Of a stretch of 64,000 bases of DNA, positions 57,224 through 64,000 are shown one piece after another. A model generated the notes under the pieces. It was not told the DNA's origin. It saw only the letters and a program-made list of their open reading frames with translations, and did no database searches. How positions within the stretch are numbered: the first letter of the stretch is position 1; each line of letters begins with the position of its first letter. The stretch comes from Chitinophaga ginsengisegetis (lineage in GTDB: Bacteria; Bacteroidota; Bacteroidia; Chitinophagales; Chitinophagaceae), in NCBI RefSeq assembly GCF_900168065.1, contig NZ_FUZZ01000001.1:2724623-2788622 (forward strand), in the 5' to 3' direction. Made by a program: the position numbers and the translations under genes.

Positions 57224-60200
57224 ATGACTTTTAATTATGCGCGCCTACGTGCGCCGTTAAGCACTGCGGTAAAATGGCAGTTCCCTCTTTTGGTGTTGTT
57301 AATGCTGATGACCTGTATGCTATCATATGGGCAGCAAAGAAAATCAATAGGGTTCCGGGATGTAACCATGTCTGCCGCCTTCAAAAAAATTGAAAGCACC
57401 TACCAGGTAAAGTTCTTTTACGACGCTGCCACCTTACCAATCCGCCGTATTACCCTGGCCACAAAAGCCAGGAGTATCCGCGAAGTGCTGGCAGAGCTGG
57501 AAGATGCTTCCAGCCTTAAGTTCCGGGTAAGTGGTAATATGATCGGGGTAGTAATGCCTTATAATCAAACCGGTGTTACGAAGGCCGTGGTGCCCACAAT
57601 AAGAGGAAGGGTAACAGACCGTAAGGGACAGCCGCTGCCCGGCACCACCGTACGGGATATTATTACCGGCAAAGGCACTGTTACAGATGCCAACGGCATG
57701 TTTGCGGTTAACGCTGAGGAAGGTCACCCGCTGCTGATCAGCAGCATTGGCTACCGCCAGAAAACACAGGTAATATCCGGTACAGAAAATCATATTGCGA
57801 TGGAAGAAGATGCTACCAGTCTTGGTGGCGTTGTAGTAATGGGATACACCAGTAAACAGGCTGCTGAACTAACCGGCGCTGTACAAAAAGTTTCAGGCGA
57901 CCAGTTGCGCAGCTCTGTTTCTTCTTCCAATATCCTCTCTATGCTGAAAGCAAAAACTACCGGCATGTATATCGTGGAGCCTAGTGCCGACGCCGGTGCA
58001 AGAGGACAGGTACTGCTGCGTGGAGAGTCGTCGCTCCCATCCGGTACCAGCGCTTACTTCGGACCGCTGATCGTAATTGACGGCGTAATTTCCAACTCAC
58101 AGAATTTACAGGATGTAGTGAATCCCGCTGATGTGGAAAGCGTTACTATCCTCAAAGATGCCGCCTCTACTGCTATCTATGGTTCACGCGCTGCGCAGGG
58201 AGTAATTGTGGTAACCACCAAAAGAGCCGCCGCCAACAGTGGCGTGCACGTAACGCTGGATACCCGCTACGGCGTTATTAAACAGAACCGCGCCATCCGC
58301 ATGATGAACACAACAGAAAATATTGCGCTGATGGATAAAGTGATGCAACGCAGATGGGAAGAAACACCTTCCCTCCGGCAACAGTTTCCTACTGCAGCAG
58401 ATTTTATTCAGCAAAGAAGGATTTATACAGATGAAGATAAATCAAAGAACTTCGACTGGGAAAAAGCGATGTTCGATGATGGTAATTTCTCTGATATCAG
58501 CCTGGGACTTAACAGCGGCAACGATAAAACAATGGTATATGCAGGCATCGACTGGTACAAGGAAAAAGGTATTAACGTTGGTAATACCTTCGACCGTCGT
58601 AACCTGCGGCTGAACCTTGTGCAGAACTTCTCCAAAAAAGTTTCCGGCGGATTGAATACCAGCGCTATTATCGATAAAACCATTTCCCGCAATGGAGTGC
58701 CGGCGCTTTATATGACCCAGCCTTTTGTTACGCCTTACAATGCGGATGGTACGCTGGCCGACAGTATCCCCGTGAGGCAATCCAATAATTTCGGTGTTCC
58801 TTATACCACCTGGTCGCAGAACTTCTTAGCCGAAAAGAAATTCAATAATACCGCCATTATAGACAACCAGCACTTCACCGGTACCATATGGCTCAATTAC
58901 CGCGTACTGCCCTGGTTAAGCCTTAAAACTACCAATACCATCGACTATATCAATACCCACCGGAACTCCTACCTGGATCCCCGTAGCTTCTCCGGGAAAT
59001 ACGGTGGTTATCCTTACCTGTTTGCACCAGGCGCCGTTACTCCCAACGGAACGCTCACCATCGCAGATACCAGGTTCTTTAATTTTACATCCACCAATAC
59101 GCTGAATGCTTCCAAACAATTTGGGCAGCACAGCCTCAATTTCCTGGCAGGAACAGAATGGGCAAAGCGTACCAATGAAACCAACAGTACAGATATGTAC
59201 AATCTGCTGCCAGGCGAAAGAAATATGGGTGCAGCCAAAAACTTCGGCAGCGCCATCAGCGTGGCTTATAATACCCCCTACCGGCCCAGCGGCGCCTATA
59301 CTGAAAGAGCCAGTTTTTCTGCCTTCAGTGAATTAAATTATAACTACCTCACTAAGTATTATGCGGCAGCTTCTCTTCGTACCGATGCATTCACCAACTT
59401 TGGCCGCAACAAAAGATACGGTACTTTTTATGCTGTAAGTGCCGGATGGCTGATCAACAAAGAAGCTTTCCTGGCAGATGTGAAAGCAATAGACCTGCTG
59501 AAGCTGAGAGTAGTGCACGGAACTTCCGGAAGGGATGTAGGCGATGGATACCTGAACCAAACCCTTTATGCCGCCACCTCCAATTATACCTACGATAACA
59601 TTAACAACATAGGCTCTGCTATTACACAGCTGGAAAACCCCGACATCAGCTGGGAAACTACCGTTAACAATACAGCGGGAATAGATGTCAGCCTATGGAA
59701 ACGTATAGAGCTTTCCGCCGACTTCTATTCAAAACTTAGTAAAAACCTGCTGCAACAGGTATTTGTTGGTTCTGCACAAGGTTCTTTCCAGCAATACCAG
59801 AATGTAGGAGAAGTACTGAACAAAGGACTGGAACTTATGCTGAATACCCGGAATATAGATGCGCGGAATTTCAGCTGGACCACCAATCTCAACGTAAGCT
59901 TTAATAAAAACACGATACAGAAATTATACGGCGATTCCCTTCTCGACAACTACAACCGCGCCTATTACCGCTATGAAGGAGAAGACCTGAATGTAATTAA
60001 AGCAATCCGTTATGTAGGTGTAAATCCTGATAACGGCGCACCGCTGTTTGAAAACTACGATGCCTCCGGAAAGAAGCAGGTAACAGAAGGTATTGGCGCC
60101 ATGTCGGACATCCGCAATTACCAGACTGTGGGCTCCGCCACACCAAAATTCTTTGGAGGTTTCACCAATACTTTTACCTACAAGCAATTTTCCCTGAGTG

Positions 60201-60673
60201 CAGAGATGTGGTTCCAGGTGGGTAATTATACCGCTATGAGTCTCATTAATAACTTTCAATCACCCGCTGCTCCTTTCCTCGGAAGGAATAATGTGAACTG
60301 GCAATCCAGCCAGAAAGTATGGCAGCAACCCGGCGATAAAAATGCCAACTACCCTGATGTATACAGTAGTAAAATGGATACCTGGCGGGCATTTGACAGC
60401 CGCTCATCACTTATCTACGGTAACGCCAGCCATATCCGTATGCGCAACATCAGGATCGGATATGATCTTGCTCAAAAAACACTGACAAAGATCCGCGCAC
60501 AGCGTGCAGGCGTATTCGTTAGTATGGACAATGTTTTTGTTATCAAACATAAAGACTATGTAGGGGCAGATCCCGAAGGCGCATCCATCGGTACCTCTAC
60601 TGCCTATGGAGGTGTAGGTATCGGAAATGCTAATCCACGGCGCATTACTGCCGGTCTTAATGTTACATTCTAA
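57224..60673 (+). CDS. SusC/RagA-family TonB-linked receptor with STN domain
   Basis: 1149-residue outer-membrane transporter. After a signal region (LLVLLMLMTCMLSYGQQ) comes an STN domain (about 45-110; SIGFRDVTMSAAFKKIESTY), used by transducing receptors to signal to FecR, then a carboxypeptidase-like domain (about 127-205; IRGRVTDRKGQPLPGTTV), plug (about 210-330; NPADVESVTILKDAASTAIY) and barrel ending ITAGLNVTF. Together with the SusD-like lipoprotein downstream it forms an uptake complex for a glycan or peptide. The STN domain, sigma factor and FecR make it self-inducing. Confidence 0.95.
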   Translation: MTFNYARLRAPLSTAVKWQFPLLVLLMLMTCMLSYGQQRKSIGFRDVTMSAAFKKIESTYQVKFFYDAATLPIRRITLATKARSIREVLAELEDASSLKFRVSGNMIGVVMPYNQTGVTKAVVPTIRGRVTDRKGQPLPGTTVRDIITGKGTVTDANGMFAVNAEEGHPLLISSIGYRQKTQVISGTENHIAMEEDATSLGGVVVMGYTSKQAAELTGAVQKVSGDQLRSSVSSSNILSMLKAKTTGMYIVEPSADAGARGQVLLRGESSLPSGTSAYFGPLIVIDGVISNSQNLQDVVNPADVESVTILKDAASTAIYGSRAAQGVIVVTTKRAAANSGVHVTLDTRYGVIKQNRAIRMMNTTENIALMDKVMQRRWEETPSLRQQFPTAADFIQQRRIYTDEDKSKNFDWEKAMFDDGNFSDISLGLNSGNDKTMVYAGIDWYKEKGINVGNTFDRRNLRLNLVQNFSKKVSGGLNTSAIIDKTISRNGVPALYMTQPFVTPYNADGTLADSIPVRQSNNFGVPYTTWSQNFLAEKKFNNTAIIDNQHFTGTIWLNYRVLPWLSLKTTNTIDYINTHRNSYLDPRSFSGKYGGYPYLFAPGAVTPNGTLTIADTRFFNFTSTNTLNASKQFGQHSLNFLAGTEWAKRTNETNSTDMYNLLPGERNMGAAKNFGSAISVAYNTPYRPSGAYTERASFSAFSELNYNYLTKYYAAASLRTDAFTNFGRNKRYGTFYAVSAGWLINKEAFLADVKAIDLLKLRVVHGTSGRDVGDGYLNQTLYAATSNYTYDNINNIGSAITQLENPDISWETTVNNTAGIDVSLWKRIELSADFYSKLSKNLLQQVFVGSAQGSFQQYQNVGEVLNKGLELMLNTRNIDARNFSWTTNLNVSFNKNTIQKLYGDSLLDNYNRAYYRYEGEDLNVIKAIRYVGVNPDNGAPLFENYDASGKKQVTEGIGAMSDIRNYQTVGSATPKFFGGFTNTFTYKQFSLSAEMWFQVGNYTAMSLINNFQSPAAPFLGRNNVNWQSSQKVWQQPGDKNANYPDVYSSKMDTWRAFDSRSSLIYGNASHIRMRNIRIGYDLAQKTLTKIRAQRAGVFVSMDNVFVIKHKDYVGADPEGASIGTSTAYGGVGIGNANPRRITAGLNVTF

Positions 60674-60684
60674 ACTACTTGAAA

Positions 60685-62145
60685 ATGACGCGTACAATTA
60701 TAATAGCCGCTATCAGTCTTATCTCGTTAAGCGCCTGCAACAAACAACTGGATGAACTACGTCCGCACAACGTTACCAACGAAGATGCCCAGTTCAGCAC
60801 CCCGGAAGGGTTTTCACAGGCCGCACTGGGTTTGTATCCCATGATCACCACCGGCGTTGCTATGGAAAGCAGCAGCTTCGGATATGGTGATATTACTATG
60901 TTCCTTTCGGAAACACATGGTAACAATATCCGTTCGCTCGATCTGGGACCTAACCGGTACTCCGATGCGTTTGATTATACTAATTCTCCTGATAAAGATC
61001 ACAGCTGGACTTACTACTTATGGAGAGGAAGTTACTTTACTATTCTGCATGCAAATAAATTGCTGGATAATGTACCAAAAGATGAACAGCGCCCGGCGGT
61101 ATTGCAGGCGAAAGCAGAAGCGCTGTTTGTGAGAGCGTTCGTATACTTTAACCTGGTGCGCTTTTATGCAAAGCCTTACTACCAGGATGCAGCAGGATCG
61201 CGGGGTGTAATGCTTATTACCACCGCCGCCAACGGCACCGATTATAAGCCGGCGCGCGCCAGTGTCAAAGCGGTATACGGGCAAATCATTTCCGATCTCG
61301 AAACAGCCATGTCCCTGTTCAGCCAGGAGAAGTCCAACAGCTTTGCCGGAAAAATGAGCGCCGCCGCTTTGTTATCGCGGGTGTATCTCTATATGGGTGG
61401 TACTCTCCAGCAACCCGATGCAACGTTTAATCAGAAAGCAGTGAGCTATGCGGACCAGGTGATTAGCAGTAACAAATATGCATTGCTCACTGACAATGCT
61501 TACCGGGCTTACTACAACAGCAGCAATACCGCCAATAAGGAAGATATCTTTGCGGGCAATGTGGATTACGGCAGTGCTTCTATCAGTCAGCAATATGCCT
61601 ATCCGCCACAGATCAATTACACCGGCGGTTACTACCGGCCTTCTCCCGATCTGTTGAGCCGGATTGCCCAAACAGATCTGCGCACGTCGCACTACAAAGT
61701 AAATGTAACGCCCGGCTTTCCCAACGACAGTATTGCCACGGCTAAATATATGTACCTGTACTCAGCCATCTACAGCAAATCACCGTTCCGGTACATCCGT
61801 CTTGCAGAAGTATACCTGAACCGTGCAGAAGCCAATGCCAAGCTCGGTAAAAAGGATCTTGCACTGGCCGATCTGAATATCATCCGAAACCGCGCAGGAC
61901 TTGCCTCAGTAGACCTTTCCGGACAGGCGCTGTTTGATGAGATACTGCTGCAACGCCGCCTGGAACTTGCTTTCGAAGGACATACCGGGTTCGATTATTT
62001 CAGAAATGGTTTACCGATGGTACGCAACTACACCTCTGCCAGCAGTGGTACTATGACCATCGCCGCTACCAGCCCGAAGATATTACTGCGCATTCCGCAG
62101 GAAGAAATCATCCTCAATCCTAATCTTACACAAAACGAACAATAA
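60685..62145 (+). CDS. SusD/RagB-family surface lipoprotein
   Basis: 486-residue lipoprotein (MTRTIIIAAISLISLSACN, lipobox LSAC) that lies over the SusC barrel and captures ligand. Family features are the N-terminal LRPHNVTNEDAQFSTPEGF, the RAFVYFNLVRFYAKPYY helix, the TPR-like repeats, FRYIRLAEVYLNRAEANAKL and the C-terminal LQRRLELAFEGHTGFDYFRNG with IPQEEIILNPNLTQNEQ. It starts 11 bases after susC and ends 1 base before the thioredoxin gene, so the three are one transcript. ATG 60685 is preferred to a TTG two codons before. Confidence 0.95.
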   Translation: MTRTIIIAAISLISLSACNKQLDELRPHNVTNEDAQFSTPEGFSQAALGLYPMITTGVAMESSSFGYGDITMFLSETHGNNIRSLDLGPNRYSDAFDYTNSPDKDHSWTYYLWRGSYFTILHANKLLDNVPKDEQRPAVLQAKAEALFVRAFVYFNLVRFYAKPYYQDAAGSRGVMLITTAANGTDYKPARASVKAVYGQIISDLETAMSLFSQEKSNSFAGKMSAAALLSRVYLYMGGTLQQPDATFNQKAVSYADQVISSNKYALLTDNAYRAYYNSSNTANKEDIFAGNVDYGSASISQQYAYPPQINYTGGYYRPSPDLLSRIAQTDLRTSHYKVNVTPGFPNDSIATAKYMYLYSAIYSKSPFRYIRLAEVYLNRAEANAKLGKKDLALADLNIIRNRAGLASVDLSGQALFDEILLQRRLELAFEGHTGFDYFRNGLPMVRNYTSASSGTMTIAATSPKILLRIPQEEIILNPNLTQNEQ

Positions 62146-62146
62146 T

Positions 62147-63301
62147 ATGATGAAAAGAATAATTTGCGTACTGTCGTTACCGTTAGCATTCAGTCAGCTG
62201 GTAACCGCACAACAGAAATTCAGTATAGCCGGTACCGTTACCGGCAATGCGCCTGCGAAATACTACCTGCAGTATAGCAGTGGTGCAAAATATATTACAG
62301 ACAGTGCCGAAGTTAAAAATGGCAGATTCAACTTTACAGGTACATTATCGCAACCCGCCCCCGGCGTGTTTTCCGCGGCACTGGTCAAGAACATGACCGG
62401 CAACAAAAAAGAGCAGGCATACCTGTTCCTGGAACCCGCTGCCATGACCATCACTATCACAAACGGCGACCTCAGCACCACCGTACTGAAAGGCTCCGCA
62501 AGCAATGATGAAAATGTACAGCTGGAAAAGGAAAGAGAAATGGCTACCGTGAAATACCAGCCACTACTGGAAGCATTACGCAATGAAAAAGATCACGACA
62601 AAGCCGGCGCTATCCGCGAGCAACTGGCGCCTTACTTTAATGCAAACAACCAGTTGTCAAGGAAATTTATCCGTGAACATCATAATTCTTTCCTGAGTGT
62701 TTATCTCATGCGCTTTCAAATAGGCAGCATGACACTGGATTCTGCCAAATACTATTACAACAGTTTAAGCCCCGCTTTACAACAAAGTAAAGATGGTTTG
62801 GACATAGCCCAGGAGATTAAAAAACTGGAACAGGGCTCCCCGGGCAGCGTTGCTTTTAATTTCAGCAAAGCAGACATCAATGGCCAGCCACTCAGCTTAT
62901 CGGACTTCAAAGGAAAATATGTGTTGGTAGATTTCTGGGCCAGCTGGTGTGTGCCTTGCCGTGCGGGCAATCCGCATCTGCTGGAACTATACAAACAATA
63001 CAAGGATAAAGGCTTTGAAGTGATCAGCGTATCTGACGATGACCGCAATCATGACGCCTGGAAAAAAGCAGTGGAAAAAGATGGTATTGGCGTGTGGAAA
63101 CATGTGCTGCGCGGACTGGACATGAATAAACGCATGAAGAATGAGCCTAACCCGGAAGATATCAGCGAACACTTCGGCATTCATTCGTTACCCACCCAGA
63201 TACTGATTGATCCGAAAGGAGTAATTGTAGCACGCTATGGTGGCGGCGGGGAAGAACATGAAGCGCTGGACATTAAGTTGAAAGAAGTGTTTAACCACTA
63301 A
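62147..63301 (+). CDS. TlpA-like thioredoxin with N-terminal DUF4369-type domain
   Basis: 384-residue exported thiol-disulfide protein. After the signal peptide (CVLSLPLAFSQLVTAQ) a beta-rich DUF4369-like domain (about 25-125; FSIAGTVTGNAPAKYYLQY) and a helical linker are followed by a TlpA/AhpC-TSA domain (about 245-384) with LVDFWASWCVPCRAGNP, whose C-x2-C is the redox site, and the cis-proline segment SLPTQILIDPKG. Last gene of the sigma/FecR/SusCD cluster. Such proteins often accompany SusCD pairs; the substrate of its redox action is unknown, and the absence of a hydrolase gene leaves the imported ligand unknown too. Confidence 0.92.
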   Translation: MMKRIICVLSLPLAFSQLVTAQQKFSIAGTVTGNAPAKYYLQYSSGAKYITDSAEVKNGRFNFTGTLSQPAPGVFSAALVKNMTGNKKEQAYLFLEPAAMTITITNGDLSTTVLKGSASNDENVQLEKEREMATVKYQPLLEALRNEKDHDKAGAIREQLAPYFNANNQLSRKFIREHHNSFLSVYLMRFQIGSMTLDSAKYYYNSLSPALQQSKDGLDIAQEIKKLEQGSPGSVAFNFSKADINGQPLSLSDFKGKYVLVDFWASWCVPCRAGNPHLLELYKQYKDKGFEVISVSDDDRNHDAWKKAVEKDGIGVWKHVLRGLDMNKRMKNEPNPEDISEHFGIHSLPTQILIDPKGVIVARYGGGGEEHEALDIKLKEVFNH

Positions 63302-63314
63302 ATTTTGCAACCAT

Positions 63315-63353
63315 AAAAAAAGCAGTGAAGATGTTGTCTTCACTGCTTTTTTT
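63315..63353. terminator. Bidirectional intrinsic terminator
   Basis: AAAAAAAGCAGTGAAG and CTTCACTGCTTTTTTT pair around a 7-base loop, giving a T-run on both strands. It ends both the SusCD operon and the photolyase gene. Confidence 0.9.
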
Positions 63354-63356
63354 ATG

Positions 63357-64000
63357 CTATTTCTTCAGCGCTTTTCCATATACTTCCAATGCACGCTTAC
63401 GCGCTTCTTCATGCGATACTATCGGCTTCACATATTCAAATCCTTCAAATTCCGGTACCCATTTGCGGATATATTTTAAGTCTTTATCAAACTTCTGCGT
63501 TTGCAGCGTGGGATTAAACACCCGGAAATAAGGTGCAGCATCACACCCCGAACCCGCTGCCCATTGCCAGCCACCGTTATTCGCAGCAAGATCATAATCC
63601 AACAGTTTAGCTGCAAAATAAGCTTCTCCCCAGCGCCAGTCGATCAGTAAATGTTTGGTTAAAAAACTGGCGGTAATCATGCGAACACGGTTGTGCATAA
63701 AGCCGGTGGTATTCAGTTCCCGCATGCCGGCATCTACTATCGGGTAACCTGTTTGGCCTTTACACCATCTTTCAAACTCTTCTTCATTATTACGCCAAAC
63801 TATTTTATCATATTCTTTCTTAAAAGAATTTCCTGCCACATGAGGAAAGTGCCAGAGGATCATCTGGTAAAACTCCCGCCAGATCAATTCCTTTGCAAAG
63901 GTAGCATTGAGCTGCATCGCCTGCTGCATTAATGCGCGAATGCTTACCGTACCAAAGCGCAGATGGATGCCTGATTTTGAGGTGCCGTTTATAGCAGGAA
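63357..64000 (-). CDS. phrB: Deoxyribodipyrimidine photolyase, N-terminal part missing
   Basis: Light-driven repair enzyme that splits cyclobutane pyrimidine dimers using FAD. The frame is open to the right edge, giving about 213 C-terminal residues of a family of about 430-470, i.e. most of the FAD-binding domain. Seen: the flavin-contact segment [48 protein letters not shown], the conserved [38 protein letters not shown], and a basic C-terminus. The N-terminal antenna domain lies outside the window, so photolyase versus cryptochrome cannot be settled fully; the intact Trp and RM motifs favour a CPD photolyase. Confidence 0.93.
   Translation of the reverse strand, partial: PAINGTSKSGIHLRFGTVSIRALMQQAMQLNATFAKELIWREFYQMILWHFPHVAGNSFKKEYDKIVWRNNEEEFERWCKGQTGYPIVDAGMRELNTTGFMHNRVRMITASFLTKHLLIDWRWGEAYFAAKLLDYDLAANNGGWQWAAGSGCDAAPYFRVFNPTLQTQKFDKDLKYIRKWVPEFEGFEYVKPIVSHEEARKRALEVYGKALKK

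Overview
The window reads as chromosomal DNA of a gliding-type Bacteroidota bacterium, most likely of the order Chitinophagales (Chitinophaga-like). Evidence: a full-length SprA type IX secretion translocon, two secreted proteins with the gliding-motility-associated (type B) C-terminal domain, an ECF sigma/FecR/SusC/SusD module, the futalosine menaquinone genes mqnB and mqnD, and repeated promoter boxes of the Bacteroidota form TAnnTTTG. Family assignments come from reading motifs and whole-protein resemblance; no database search was run.

Layout. 1-13.4 kb: tgt (cut by the left edge), a membrane glycosyltransferase, rsmG, a zinc-type CDF exporter facing an ECF-sigma/small membrane protein/HMA-like trio, a DinB protein, a patatin-fold protein lacking both catalytic residues, an M1 aminopeptidase, an AlkZ-like winged-helix protein, rsmI, purS, pssA and an aminopeptidase P. 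13.7-25.5 kb: pckA, folD, a tRNA 3' remnant, queE, a PorE-like OmpA protein, a 200-bp nested palindrome, an acid phosphatase lipoprotein, dprA, guaB, lnt and an alpha/beta hydrolase. 25.6-35.3 kb: two tandem secreted PKD/type-B-CTD proteins, an SDR enzyme, a 53-codon ORF, and a three-gene operon of a Cys-motif membrane protein, a TonB-dependent receptor and a Cys-rich BNR-repeat lipoprotein. 35.4-44.5 kb: sprA, ruvA, fabH. 44.6-53.7 kb: a histidine kinase overlapped by a degenerate paralogue, a Nudix-type regulator, a DinB protein without its metal site, two GNAT proteins, an 11-bp tandem repeat array, fabD, folE, queD. 53.9-64 kb: mqnB-mqnD, an ECF sigma/FecR/SusC/SusD/TlpA cluster, and a photolyase (cut by the right edge).

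How the genes fit together. Queuosine synthesis is spread over folE, queD, queE and tgt. Envelope functions dominate: SprA would export the two type-B CTD proteins and the PorE-like protein may anchor the system to peptidoglycan; lnt, pssA, fabD and fabH serve lipid and lipoprotein synthesis. Two uptake systems are present, a SusCD pair under its own sigma/anti-sigma control and a receptor operon whose conserved cysteines suggest metal traffic.

Most unusual observations: the receptor/Cys-protein/BNR-lipoprotein operon, the kinase/pseudokinase pair, the patatin pseudoenzyme, the 200-bp nested palindrome, the period-11 repeat array and the sigma/membrane/HMA-like trio beside the zinc exporter.
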